From NCBI GenBank assembly GCA_964374095.1, contig CAYJXJ010000011.1, positions 1 through 49,086 of the forward strand: DNA of 49,086 nt. Reading direction: 5' to 3'. Made by a program: the position numbers and the translations under genes. Positions within the stretch are counted from its first letter, which is position 1, and every line of letters begins with the position of its first letter. The stretch comes from CAYJXJ01 sp964374095. Its GTDB lineage: Bacteria; Elusimicrobiota; Elusimicrobia; UBA1565; UBA9628. Under the pieces are notes generated by a model. It was given only the letters and a program-made list of their open reading frames with translations. It had not been told where the DNA came from and made no database searches. This document shows, piece by piece, positions 10,737 through 18,606 of this stretch.

Positions 10737-11924
10737 ATGGACATCACCCTGGGGCCGGAGACGGGCGAGCCGGACAGGAACAAGCTGGCGCTTTGCCTGT
10801 CCGGAGGCGGCTATCGGGCGACGCTCTTCCATACGGGGGGCCTCATCCGCTTGAACGAGCTGGGCATACTCTCCAAGCTCAACGCCGTCTCCTCTGTTTC
10901 CGGCGGAAGCGTGCTCAACGGCATACTCGCCGTGAAGTGGGGGCGGCTGGACTGGACGCGGGAGCCCGGGATCGCGTCCAACTTCCCGGAGGAGGTCGTC
11001 AAGACCGTCCTGGATGTCACCTCGATCGACTTCCGCACGCCCCCCCTCGTGACCGACAGGATACTCCGCTTCTGGGAGTGGATCAAGCTTATCTGCACGG
11101 ACTATTCCGCGGCGAACCTCCTCCAGAAGCAATACGAGGATCACCTCTACGGGACGGCCACGCTGGCCGACCAGAAAGACGGGCCGGAGTTCGTGTTCTG
11201 CGCCACGAACATGCAGACCGGGGTGAACTGGAGGATGTCGCGTCTGCGCGTCGGGGACTACCAGGTGGGCTATCAGCCCCCCGACGGCCTGCGCGTGTCG
11301 GAGGCGGTGGCCGCCTCCTCGGCTTTCCCGCTGGCCTTCCCGCCGCTGGTCCTCAAGTTCGACCCGGCGAAGTTCGCGGGGGGCAAGCTGGTCCCGGGCG
11401 ATAACGAGATGCGCGAGCGCGTGGTCCTCACCGACGGCGGGGTCTATGACAACCTGGGCCTCGAGCCGGTGTGGAAGAGCCACTTCAACGTCATCGTCTC
11501 CGACGGCGGCAAGCCCATGTTCATGAAGGAGGAGCAGCGGGGCTTCGTCGTCAACCGCCTGGCGCGCTGCCAGGAGGTGGAGAGCAATCAGGTCGTGGCC
11601 CTCCGCAAGCGGATGCTGATCGCGCTCTTCAAGTCGGACCACCATGCCGGTGCTTACTATGGCCTGCGCTCTTGGCACAAAAAATACGAGTTGGAAGGCT
11701 CGGTCGGCTACGAGCCCGCGGTGATCGACAAGATCGAAAACGTCAGGACGGACTTCAACAAATTCAGCGATGGGGAGAAGGCTTGCCTGATCAACCACGG
11801 CTACACGTTGGCGGACGCCGCGGCGAGGAAGTGGCTGGGGAAGCTGATATGCGAGAAGCCCAGGCCGTTTCAGATCCCCCATCCGGAGTTCACGGATGCT
11901 GACAAGGCACTTGACGTACTGTAG
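10737..11924 (+). CDS. Patatin-like phospholipase
   Basis: 395 residues from the ATG at 10737, chosen because GGGAG precedes it and the upstream in-frame extension overlaps the nuclease gene. Patatin-family landmarks: LCLSGGGYRAT near residue 20 (glycine-rich oxyanion loop), SVSGGSVLNG near residue 57 (nucleophile-elbow Ser; the first Gly of GxSxG is Ser here, as in many bacterial relatives) and LTDGGVYDNLGLE near residue 230 (catalytic Asp). Family members are lipid acyl hydrolases using a Ser-Asp dyad. No signal peptide or membrane segment is apparent. It follows the EEP nuclease by 17 bp, so the two are probably translated from one mRNA. Confidence 0.9.
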   Translation: MDITLGPETGEPDRNKLALCLSGGGYRATLFHTGGLIRLNELGILSKLNAVSSVSGGSVLNGILAVKWGRLDWTREPGIASNFPEEVVKTVLDVTSIDFRTPPLVTDRILRFWEWIKLICTDYSAANLLQKQYEDHLYGTATLADQKDGPEFVFCATNMQTGVNWRMSRLRVGDYQVGYQPPDGLRVSEAVAASSAFPLAFPPLVLKFDPAKFAGGKLVPGDNEMRERVVLTDGGVYDNLGLEPVWKSHFNVIVSDGGKPMFMKEEQRGFVVNRLARCQEVESNQVVALRKRMLIALFKSDHHAGAYYGLRSWHKKYELEGSVGYEPAVIDKIENVRTDFNKFSDGEKACLINHGYTLADAAARKWLGKLICEKPRPFQIPHPEFTDADKALDVL

Positions 11925-11937
11925 GTGTGCTACAGTG
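11919..11937 (+). terminator. Small hairpin at the patatin gene end
   Basis: Perfect 7-bp arms ACTGTAG / CTACAGT separated by GTGTG. The left arm includes the patatin stop codon. There is no T-run after it, so intrinsic termination is uncertain. Confidence 0.3.
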
Positions 11938-12214
11938 TGTCGCGTGAGTTGGATAGGAGCCGTCTTCGTGGCCCAGATCACTCCTCGTCGACTCCTGTTA
12001 ACGCCGCCACGCTGTCGCCTGTTGCTACGTCTCTATTGCCCAACGCTGCCGCTAAGCCGCAGGCGGCTTAAGCGGTTTCGTTCAACTACAGGTTTGTTCT
12101 CTCATCTAACAAGACCACATGCTTTTAATTCAGCCGGTCGGCCCAATCCGGCCAAGGCCCGGCCCGGCTGAAAGATTCCGGGAACTTTTTGGGGGGGTCG
12201 ATCGTAGTAAGGGC
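11938..12214. other. Gene-free stretch before recQ, lower GC
   Basis: About 280 bp with visibly lower GC than its neighbours. It contains an 8-bp-arm palindrome (TAAGCCGC-AG-GCGGCTTA, 12053-12070) and, at its right end, a 32-base block shared with the palindrome at 25.5 kb. An open frame running through it (11896-12171) gives an arginine/leucine-rich product with no recognisable features; I do not call it a gene. Confidence 0.5.
12175..12206 (+). repeat. 32-bp dispersed block with G7 tract (copy 1)
   Basis: ATTCCGGGAAC followed by T5, G7, T, C and GATCGTA. It matches 25536-25567 at 31 of 32 positions (C versus T after the G-tract). It lies directly upstream of the recQ start at 12215. This copy is a single arm; the 25.5-kb copy is a full inverted repeat. 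Confidence 0.8.
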
Positions 12215-13900
12215 ATGGCCGAACCCGGTCCGGAACTCCTGAGCCGCCAACTCAAGATGATATGGGGTCTCGCGGAGTTCCGGCCGGGCCAGGCCGAGGC
12301 CGTGGCCGCGCTCGTGTCGGGGCGCGACGTCTGCGTGGTCCAGCCGACCGGTTGGGGGAAGTCCGTCATATTCCAGCTCGCGGGAATACTCCGCGGGGGC
12401 ACGACCCTCGTGGTCGCCCCGCTGCTCTCGCTCATCCGCGATCAGCTGCGCCACCTGCGGCGCCTGGGGATCGCCCGCTGCGAAGGCCTGGGCTCCGACC
12501 GGCCGCGGGAGATTCCCTCGCAACTGGACCGGCTGCGGTCGGGCGAGCTCGCCTTCTGCTACGTCTCTCCGGAGCGTCTGCGGACACCGGCCTTCCGGCG
12601 AACGGCGCGGGCGCTGGCCGAGCGCGGGGGCGTGGGACTGGTCGCCGTGGACGAGGCGCACTGCATCTCGCAGTGGGGGCATGATTTCCGTCCCGCTTAC
12701 GCGGAACTGGGGCGGCTGATCGGCCGGGCCTTGGGCGCCCGGAGGCCGCCGGTCGCGGCCTTGACCGCCACCGCCTCGCCGGCGGTCCTGGAGGAGGTGA
12801 GGGGGGTGTTGGGGATGCTTTCTCCGGCCGAGTTCCGGGCCGCGGGCTTCGATCGTCCGGAACTGCGGGTGCGGCCGCGGCTCGTGGGGGAGGGAGAGCA
12901 GATGACGGCATTGTGCGCGATCCTGACCCGGGATATTCCGGAAGGCCGCTTCGGGCCCGGCCTGGTGTTTTGCCCCGACGTGGAGGGGCCGCGCGGCGCC
13001 GTGGAGGCGGCTTCGGAGCTCCTGTGGCGCGAGGGCGTGCGCACCTTGCCCTACACGGGACGGCCGCCGTCGGGCTGGTCGAAGGAGGCCTGGGGAGCGG
13101 CCAAGAGCGCGGCGGCGGATGATTTCGCGCGCGGCGGGCTGCCGGTTCTCTGCGGCACGAGCGCCCTCGGGTTGGGCCTGCACAAGGGCGACGTGCGCTG
13201 GACCGTGCACATGGGCTTGCCGGCCGGGATCGAGGCCTTCCGGCAGGAGAGCGGCCGGGCGGGACGAGACGGCTTGCCCGCCCAGTGCTGGATCGCGCTG
13301 AGCTGCCGGTCGGAGCGCCGCGCCCGCAAGTGCTTCGAGTCCCAGGACGCCGCGGCACTGGCGCGCCGGCTGGGCGAGATCGGGCGCCGCGGGCATGACG
13401 ACGTGGTCCGCGCCTTGATGCGCCACGCCGCGGCGTTTCCCGGAGCCGAGTCCGAACTGGCCGATTGCCGTACTCTCCTGCCGGAGCTCGGAGCGCTCGG
13501 CGGCCGGAAACGTTTGCGGGTGCGAGTGCGGGGCGCCGCGCGGGGGGCTCTGGAGAGGGCCTTCTCGCGCCTGGCCGCCGCCGGGGTGCTTGAAGTCCTG
13601 GCCTGGTCGGGGGACGGGGAGGCCGCGGCCGTGGAGTTAGCGGGGGGCTTCTCTCCCGCGTCGGCCCTGGAGGCGGCCGCCGGGCGCATCGCCGAGGTCT
13701 ACGCCCGCGTTGAGCCCGCGCGGCGCGGGTCTTTGAAGGAGGTCTGGGACCTGGCGATGGGCCTCAGCGGCCCGCGAGCAGGCGGAGCATCAGCCCTAGA
13801 TGCGCGCGGATCTCCCGGGCCGGGTTCATTTTGGAGCGGCCTTGGGTCCTGGCGTGAAGGGGGATGGCGGTCTCGGCCACGCTGCGGCCTTCCTTTATGA
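12215..13900 (+). CDS. recQ: RecQ-family ATP-dependent DNA helicase
   Basis: 561 residues from ATG 12215; an upstream in-frame ATG (12119) is rejected because the extension is non-homologous-looking and runs through the G7 repeat. Superfamily 2 motifs: Walker A PTGWGKS (44-50), DEAHC (146-150) with ISQWGHDFRP typical of RecQ, TATAS (about 184), and motif VI QESGRAGRDG near residue 340. A Cys-containing segment follows (CWIALSCRSERRARKCFE), consistent with the RecQ zinc-binding region. RecQ unwinds DNA 3' to 5' in recombination and fork repair. There is no obvious HRDC domain; length is near that of short RecQs. The last ~35 residues overlap the convergent glycosyltransferase by 137 bp and look non-native; a one-base frameshift could end the protein at the TAG at 13797. 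Confidence 0.9.
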   Translation: MAEPGPELLSRQLKMIWGLAEFRPGQAEAVAALVSGRDVCVVQPTGWGKSVIFQLAGILRGGTTLVVAPLLSLIRDQLRHLRRLGIARCEGLGSDRPREIPSQLDRLRSGELAFCYVSPERLRTPAFRRTARALAERGGVGLVAVDEAHCISQWGHDFRPAYAELGRLIGRALGARRPPVAALTATASPAVLEEVRGVLGMLSPAEFRAAGFDRPELRVRPRLVGEGEQMTALCAILTRDIPEGRFGPGLVFCPDVEGPRGAVEAASELLWREGVRTLPYTGRPPSGWSKEAWGAAKSAAADDFARGGLPVLCGTSALGLGLHKGDVRWTVHMGLPAGIEAFRQESGRAGRDGLPAQCWIALSCRSERRARKCFESQDAAALARRLGEIGRRGHDDVVRALMRHAAAFPGAESELADCRTLLPELGALGGRKRLRVRVRGAARGALERAFSRLAAAGVLEVLAWSGDGEAAAVELAGGFSPASALEAAAGRIAEVYARVEPARRGSLKEVWDLAMGLSGPRAGGASALDARGSPGPGSFWSGLGSWREGGWRSRPRCGLPL

Positions 13901-14471
13901 AAAGAGCCGCGATCTCGGCGTTGATCTCGAAGCCCGCGCAGCGGGGCGCAAGGGCCTTGAGGGTTTCGGCGCGGTACATCCGGAAGATCGGGGAGTAGGC
14001 GGTGAGTCCCGGGCCGAGGAGGAGGCGGTAGAGGCGGTTGACGGCCAGGCTGGGGAGGCGCCGGAGCCAGGGCACCTCCGAGAGGTGTCCGGGGGAGAGG
14101 AAGGGCGAGCCGCCGACCAGGTCGGCTCCGGTGGCGGCCTGGCGGGCGAGCAGATCGGCGAGGTGGGAGGGCGTGAAGGTGAGATCGGCGTCGAGCGTGA
14201 CGATCCATTCCCCCTGGGCCGCGGCAAATCCCGCGCGCAGGGCCCCGCCCAATCCCGCCGGGCCGGGGTTGACGATGACCCGCACGCGCGGCTCGCCCCG
14301 CGAGAGGTTCTCCAACGCGGGGCGGGTGCCGTCGGCCGAGCCGTCGTCCACGGCCAGGATCTCCCAGCTCTCCCGCATGGCCTCCAGCGGGGCCAGCAGC
14401 TCGGCTTTGAAGCGGCCGATGTTGGCGGCTTCATTCCGGCAGGGGACTATCACGGATATATCCAGGCCCAT
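13764..14471 (-). CDS. Family 2 glycosyltransferase, DPM1/polyprenyl-phosphate type
   Basis: 235 residues from the ATG at 14471 (MGLDISVIVPCRNE); an in-frame ATG at 14552 would add 27 unlikely residues. GT-A fold signatures: SVIVPCRNEAANI at the N-terminus, VDDGSADGT (nucleotide-binding Asp pair) and TLDADL (metal-binding DxD equivalent), then GSPFLSPG and a basic GRSKMNP segment, as in dolichol/undecaprenol-phosphate sugar transferases. No C-terminal membrane anchor is present, so it probably acts at the inner face of the cytoplasmic membrane, moving a sugar from a nucleotide donor to a lipid or polysaccharide acceptor. It is convergent with recQ and diverges from the GntR/ABC operon. Confidence 0.88.
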   Translation of the reverse strand: MGLDISVIVPCRNEAANIGRFKAELLAPLEAMRESWEILAVDDGSADGTRPALENLSRGEPRVRVIVNPGPAGLGGALRAGFAAAQGEWIVTLDADLTFTPSHLADLLARQAATGADLVGGSPFLSPGHLSEVPWLRRLPSLAVNRLYRLLLGPGLTAYSPIFRMYRAETLKALAPRCAGFEINAEIAALFIKEGRSVAETAIPLHARTQGRSKMNPAREIRAHLGLMLRLLAGR

Positions 14472-14529
14472 CGGTGAGCCAATTCTAGCGGATTTGAATC
14501 CCCCGTGCGTCGGAGAATCGGCTTGGGTC

Positions 14530-14584
14530 TTGACAGGCTGGGGTCCCCGCATTATACTGTACTAGTACGCTAGTACAGTATAAT
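14530..14584 (+). promoter_or_regulatory. Sigma-70 promoter with embedded 15-bp operator
   Basis: TTGACA (14530-14535), 17-bp spacer, TATACT (14553-14558): close to consensus. The -10 box lies inside a perfect inverted repeat, ATTATACTGTACTAG (14551-14565), spacer TACG, CTAGTACAGTATAAT (14570-14584), whose right arm reaches into the ATG at 14583. The likely transcription start is near 14565, leaving an ~18-nt leader with no Shine-Dalgarno. Repressor binding would cover -10, start site and initiation codon. The operator most likely serves the adjacent GntR protein (autoregulation). Confidence 0.88.
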
Positions 14585-14954
14585 GATCTCCCTCTCACTC
14601 GCCTCCCCGGTCCCCATCAACGACCAGATCAAGTCCGGCCTGCGGGGCTTGGTCGCCCGCGGCCTGCTCAAGCCCGGGGACCCCGCGCCTTCCGTCCGCG
14701 GTCTGGCCGCGGCTCTCAAGGTCAATCCCAACACCGTGGCCCGCGCCCTGCGGGAGCTGGCCCTGGAGGGCTTCATCGAGTCGCGGCGGGGGGAGATCGG
14801 GACGATCGCGGCGCGCGCCCCGGAGCGCGCGGCCGCCGGGGTCGACGCCGCCCTCCGGCGCCTGCGGGAGTCGGTGCTGCAGGGCCGGCGCGGGGGACTG
14901 ACTTGGCGCCAAGTCCTTGACGCGGTGCGGGAAGTCCGCAGGAGGGAAAAATGA
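14583..14954 (+). CDS. GntR-family regulator, YtrA/YhcF type
   Basis: 123 residues. The N-terminal two thirds is a GntR winged helix: PINDQIKSGLRGLVARG, then PGDPAPSVRGLAAALKVNPN, then TVARALRELALEGFIESRRG. The C-terminal tail is only ~45 residues and helical, as in the short YtrA-like branch that represses neighbouring ABC transporter genes. It starts inside its own presumed operator and overlaps the ABC ATPase start by 4 bp (ATGA), so the two are translationally coupled. It is probably a repressor released by an unknown signal such as a cell-envelope antibiotic; the ligand is not inferable. Confidence 0.93.
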   Translation: MISLSLASPVPINDQIKSGLRGLVARGLLKPGDPAPSVRGLAAALKVNPNTVARALRELALEGFIESRRGEIGTIAARAPERAAAGVDAALRRLRESVLQGRRGGLTWRQVLDAVREVRRREK

Positions 14955-15856
14955 CGGACGCGATCATCTTGGAAGGGGTGCGCCGTTCGTTCGGGCGCGC
15001 CGAAGTCCTCAAAGGGGTGACGGCCAAGGCGCGGCCGGGCCAAGTCGTGGGTTTGCTTGGCCGCAACGGGGAGGGTAAGACGACTATCCTGCGCATCCTG
15101 CTGGACCTGCTGGCGGCCGAGTCCGGGAGCGTGTCGGTCCTGGGCCGGTCTCCGGACGGCAGCGGAGAGCTGCGCCAGCTCATCGGCTACGTGCCGGAGC
15201 AGCCCGCGTTCCACGATTTCATGACCGCCGGCGAGGTCCTGGCGTGGCGCGAGCGGTTCTTCCGGCGCTTCTCCATGGAGCGGGCGCGCGAGGCGGCCAA
15301 GCGCATGGACCTGGACCTGGCCACGCCCGTCCGCGGCGCGAGCAAGGGGACTTTGGGCAAGCTCGCCTGGGCTTGCGCCTCGGCGCACGACCCGGACCTT
15401 TACCTTCTGGATGAGCCGACCTCGGGTCTCGACGCTTTGGTTCGCGACGAAGTGCTCTCCCATCTCATTTCGGATCTCCAGGAGCGCGGCCGGACCGTGC
15501 TCGTCGCCAACCATCACATGGAGGAGCTGGCCGCGGTGCTCGATGAGGTCTGGCTCCTCGCCGGGGGCCGCATCGCGGGGGTCTATGACGCGGAGGTCCT
15601 GCGCACCCAGGCCCGGCTCATTCGGGGACGGCTCAAGGACGGCAAGGGGTTTCCGGCGGGCCTCGCCGGAGTGCCGGTGGAGGCCTCGTGCCCCGTGGTC
15701 TCCTGGGCCTGCTTTGACGCGGCGGGGGCCCGGGCGGTGGGGGAGTCGGGCTGCCTGGAGGGCCTGGAAAGCGTTCCCATGTCGATGGATCAGACGCTGC
15801 GGCTCCTTCTCAAAGAGGACCGGGAGGTTCGCCATGATGGCATTCGCGCGGCTTGA
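14951..15856 (+). CDS. ABC transporter ATP-binding protein
   Basis: 301 residues. Walker A GRNGEGKTT near residue 38, Q-loop region at GYVPEQPAFHDF, Walker B LYLLDEPTSGLD near residue 155, and switch His in VANHHMEEL. The ABC signature is degenerate: ASKGTLGKLA replaces LSGGQ. The N-terminal ~210 residues are the nucleotide-binding domain and the remainder is a short C-terminal extension. It would power export through the permease encoded next; the 3' end overlaps that gene by 23 bp. The regulator-ATPase-permease order is that of YtrA-type drug or lipid exporters. The substrate is unknown. Confidence 0.93.
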   Translation: MTDAIILEGVRRSFGRAEVLKGVTAKARPGQVVGLLGRNGEGKTTILRILLDLLAAESGSVSVLGRSPDGSGELRQLIGYVPEQPAFHDFMTAGEVLAWRERFFRRFSMERAREAAKRMDLDLATPVRGASKGTLGKLAWACASAHDPDLYLLDEPTSGLDALVRDEVLSHLISDLQERGRTVLVANHHMEELAAVLDEVWLLAGGRIAGVYDAEVLRTQARLIRGRLKDGKGFPAGLAGVPVEASCPVVSWACFDAAGARAVGESGCLEGLESVPMSMDQTLRLLLKEDREVRHDGIRAA

Positions 15857-17765
15857 GTTGGTCAAAGGACGGCTCTTGGTCGCCGGATTGATGGGGGCGT
15901 TCGGGGCGTCCTTGCCTCTGGCGGCCTGGGCCTTCGCCCGCTGGCGGGGCAATCCGGCGCAGGGCGTCGAGGCGGCCCTGCTCTTTTGGTGCGTCTTGGG
16001 GCTGCCGTTGTGCTCGCTGCTGATCGGCGCCTCCTCCGGGGCGGCGCACAGGTCGGCGCTGGCCGCCTCGGCCGAGGCGCCGCTTCCTCTCTCCGCGGGC
16101 CGTCGGCTGGGGGAGTCGCTTCTGGCCGCCCTTCTCCAGGCGATCGCGCTGGCCGTCGTGGTGGTGGCCACCGCGGCGGCGCTCAGCCCCAAAGTCCGGG
16201 CGATTTTGGATTTGGCGGAGGTCTTCACTTCAGGGCATGGACTGAAAGGGTTGTTGGCCGTCGCCGCGGCCTTCGCGTGCCTCTACGGCTTGGCCGCGAG
16301 CTTCCTCTGCGCCTATGGCCTGGGGCACGGGATCGCGGGCGGGGTTGTTGCCGGCATCATCACGGCCCCGGTGGTCGGCTCACTGGCCTGGGGGCTTACG
16401 TTGGAGAATATGTCAGGCCCGCGCGCTCCCTACACAGCCACGGCGGCCGCGGTGTGCGCCGCCTCCGGAGCCGGCCTCTATCTTGCCTTTTCGCGGCTGC
16501 CCCCTTGGCTGGAGCGGCGGTCGGGCCGGGCCTGGACGGCGTTTGCCTGCGCGGCTGTGGGCCTGGCTCTAGGTCTTCTGGCCGCGCGCGTCGGGCAGGG
16601 GCGTTTCAACCGCGTCGTCTTCTTCGGGCAGTTCTTCATCAGAGAGACCGGGCAGTTGTCGTGGGAGGCGGCGGCGCCGGTGCTGGCGGCATCGCCCGAG
16701 GCGCGGCGGGCGGCCGGGGCGGGGGCCCTGACGAGTTCCCAGAGCGGGGCCCTGATGCACTGGCGTCCCGATGGAACGCGGCGGACCCTGATTCCGGGCC
16801 GCACGATCAAGCGGAAATCGGACATCAAGATCTTCGACAACCTGCCGTGGATCAACGCCGTGTCCTGGGACGCGGGCGGAGGCTTGTGGGTGTTGCGGAC
16901 GTCCCCGGGGGAGCGGCATGGCGAAAAGCTCCTGGAAGTCTGGGCGGGGTCCGTCAACGGGCTTGAGCTGAAGGGGCGCAGGCCCAGCGACGGCGGCTGG
17001 ATGCGCATGGCGTGGAAGGGGCGCGAGCCCGTCGTGGTCGTGCTCGATAGCCCGGGGTCGCATCGCGTCGCGTCCTTAAGCGGCCGGGGGCCGCTGGTTT
17101 GGGAGCCGGTCAAAGGCTCGGTCGACGAATTCCTCTTGGGGGAGTCGGCGGCCGCGGGGCTTGCGGGGCGCGTGGCCCCGGGAGGCCGGGTCTTGCGCGC
17201 GGGACGCAAGGAGTGGACGCTGCCCGGCTCGGCCCAGCCGGGCCAGCGCGTGCTTGGACTTAGATTCGGGCCGGACCTCCTATTTCCTGTCCGGGTCAAG
17301 ACCGCATCCGGAAATGCCTTGGCGCTCTGCGGGCCCCGCGGCGTGCGCGCCGTTTGGGCGGGCCGGGAGGTGTGGCACTCCCTCCACCGCGCGGCCGACG
17401 GGAGCTTTTGGGGCCGCCGCGACAAGCGCTCTTGGCACATCCTCGCCCCCGACGGGTCCGTCCTGGAGCCCTTCGACACCGGGCCGTCCGGCGCCGCCGC
17501 CGGCGAGGCCGAGTTTCTGCGAACGGACGGGCGGTCGGTCTGGTTCGTGGCGGGGCGCGACCTGGTGCGCGCGAAGGCCGCCGACGGCTCGGTCGAAAAG
17601 CGGTGGCGCCTTCCCGGCGGTTGGAAGATGGAGCGCTCCATGGAGCGCTCCGAGGAACTGCGCTATTGGGGTTCGGCGGAGGGCTTGTTCTGGCACACCG
17701 GCCGCCGGATGCTCTTCTTCGACTGGGAGGGCCGGCGGCGCGACTTGGGCCTGGTCTGGCGCTAG
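15834..17765 (+). CDS. ABC permease fused to a large C-terminal beta domain
   Basis: 643 residues from ATG 15834 (a second ATG follows directly); the start is fixed by the small overlap with the ATPase gene. Residues ~10-260 contain about seven hydrophobic segments (for example LLVAGLMGAFGASLPLAAW, IALAVVVVATAAAL, GIAGGVVAGIITAPVVGS, AWTAFACAAVGLALGLLAA). From ~270 to the end the protein is hydrophilic and beta-rich, with recurring WxxDG or WxR motifs (ALMHWRPDGT, GGLWVLRT, ADGSFWGRRD, DGRSVWFVAGRD), suggesting a propeller-like extracytoplasmic domain. The membrane part is taken as the exporter permease by position. I do not recognise the fusion from a named family. Confidence 0.82.
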   Translation: MMAFARLELVKGRLLVAGLMGAFGASLPLAAWAFARWRGNPAQGVEAALLFWCVLGLPLCSLLIGASSGAAHRSALAASAEAPLPLSAGRRLGESLLAALLQAIALAVVVVATAAALSPKVRAILDLAEVFTSGHGLKGLLAVAAAFACLYGLAASFLCAYGLGHGIAGGVVAGIITAPVVGSLAWGLTLENMSGPRAPYTATAAAVCAASGAGLYLAFSRLPPWLERRSGRAWTAFACAAVGLALGLLAARVGQGRFNRVVFFGQFFIRETGQLSWEAAAPVLAASPEARRAAGAGALTSSQSGALMHWRPDGTRRTLIPGRTIKRKSDIKIFDNLPWINAVSWDAGGGLWVLRTSPGERHGEKLLEVWAGSVNGLELKGRRPSDGGWMRMAWKGREPVVVVLDSPGSHRVASLSGRGPLVWEPVKGSVDEFLLGESAAAGLAGRVAPGGRVLRAGRKEWTLPGSAQPGQRVLGLRFGPDLLFPVRVKTASGNALALCGPRGVRAVWAGREVWHSLHRAADGSFWGRRDKRSWHILAPDGSVLEPFDTGPSGAAAGEAEFLRTDGRSVWFVAGRDLVRAKAADGSVEKRWRLPGGWKMERSMERSEELRYWGSAEGLFWHTGRRMLFFDWEGRRRDLGLVWR

Positions 17766-17792
17766 CGCGGTTGGAAAACTCCTTGCGCCGCG

Positions 17793-17804
17793 GTACGCGC
17801 GTAC
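17793..17804. repeat. GTACGCGCGTAC palindrome, copy 1
   Basis: Perfect 12-bp palindrome followed by GGTTAG, in the 52-bp gap between the convergent ABC permease and outer-membrane protein genes. Other exact copies are at 26231 and 41969, with an 11/12 variant at 32033. All four lie outside coding regions. Confidence 0.8.
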
Positions 17805-17817
17805 GGTTAGAAGCTCG

Positions 17818-18504
17818 TCAATAGAGCGCCGGGGTTTCGAACTTCCAGCCCACGTGGAGTCCGCCGCCGACCCAGTTCACGGAGTTGACGCCGAAGGCGC
17901 CGTGGGGGACGCTGCCGTAGTTCCAGCGCAGTTCCGCCCCCATGACGAGCTGGGGATTGAGCTCGCCTTCGAGGCCGCCGCCGAAGGAGGCGGCCATCCC
18001 CCAGGTCTGGCGGTCGAAGAGTTTGCGCTCCTCGGCGGTGGCGGTGTCCCCGGTCCGGATCGAGGCCCACGTCTTGCCGCTGTCCGGCGTGGCCTTGAGG
18101 TGGGCGTTGAAAGTGTTGACGCCCACGCCCAATAGGAGGTAGGGGCTCACCACGCCCTTGGGGAGGGCCAGCCAGCGGCCGACGGCCTGGATGGTGAAGA
18201 TATTGCCCCCGATGGTGGCGCGGGCAAAGGGCAGTTCCAGCGTCTTGTCGGAAAACTCGCCGCCCGCGGCCTCCGCTCCCAGGGCCCATTGGGGGGTCAG
18301 GTGGTAGAGGTAGCGCAGGCTCGTCCCGACCCCCGCGCCTCCCGCGCGGTTGGAACCGCCCCCCGCCAGCGACGTATCGAGGTCGGTCAGCGGCGTCTGG
18401 CCCCCGAGGCTGACGTGGAAGAGGTGCGTGCGGGCGTCCATCTCTCCCCTGGCGGCGGGGACGAGAGCGGCCAGCAGAATCAGGGCGAGCAGGGGGCGGC
18501 GCAT
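17818..18504 (-). CDS. Outer-membrane beta-barrel protein
   Basis: 228 residues from ATG 18504, whose product starts with a clear signal peptide (MRRPLLALILLAALVPAARG). ATGs at 18516 and 18597 are possible alternatives; the latter would start inside the upstream hairpin. The mature part has alternating hydrophobic beta strands with aromatic ends (TSLRYLYHLTPQWALGAEAAGG, VSPYLLLGVGVNTFN, ELRWNYGSVPHG, GGLHVGWKFETPALY), typical of small 8-10-stranded OmpA/OmpW-like barrels. It is the last gene of the UGDH-UXS operon. Its role there (surface polysaccharide display, porin, or incidental) cannot be told from sequence. Confidence 0.8.
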   Translation of the reverse strand: MRRPLLALILLAALVPAARGEMDARTHLFHVSLGGQTPLTDLDTSLAGGGSNRAGGAGVGTSLRYLYHLTPQWALGAEAAGGEFSDKTLELPFARATIGGNIFTIQAVGRWLALPKGVVSPYLLLGVGVNTFNAHLKATPDSGKTWASIRTGDTATAEERKLFDRQTWGMAASFGGGLEGELNPQLVMGAELRWNYGSVPHGAFGVNSVNWVGGGLHVGWKFETPALY

Positions 18505-18562
18505 AACGGCTCTCATAATGCCACAGCCGTGCCCGCCGTGTCCAGCGCCCGGCGGGGCGCTG

Positions 18563-18600
18563 GTCCTGACGGGCATCAGGAAATCAGTGCCCGTCATGGG
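18563..18600 (-). other. Intergenic hairpin A of the sugar operon
   Basis: Perfect 8-bp stem (18568-18575 with 18588-18595) and a 12-nt loop, between the UXS stop and the outer-membrane protein start. Read on the operon strand, the 3' half (TTCCTGATGCCCGTCAGGAC) is almost the same as in hairpin B at 19562-19596. The stem bases differ in compensatory fashion, suggesting a conserved RNA structure. Confidence 0.65.
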
Positions 18601-18606
18601 CCAGGT

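Noticed and set aside
11990..12110. Possible integron attC-like site (GCCCAAC with palindrome)
   Set aside because: No complementary GTTRRRY core at the other end and no integrase or further cassettes.
11896..12171. 91-codon open frame before recQ
   Set aside because: Arg/Leu-rich composition, no domain, no ribosome-binding site, overlaps the patatin 3' end and the G7 repeat.
12169..12206. TGAAAG before recQ as an ECF-like promoter
   Set aside because: No CGTC box at 16-17 bp; the similarity comes from the start of the dispersed repeat.
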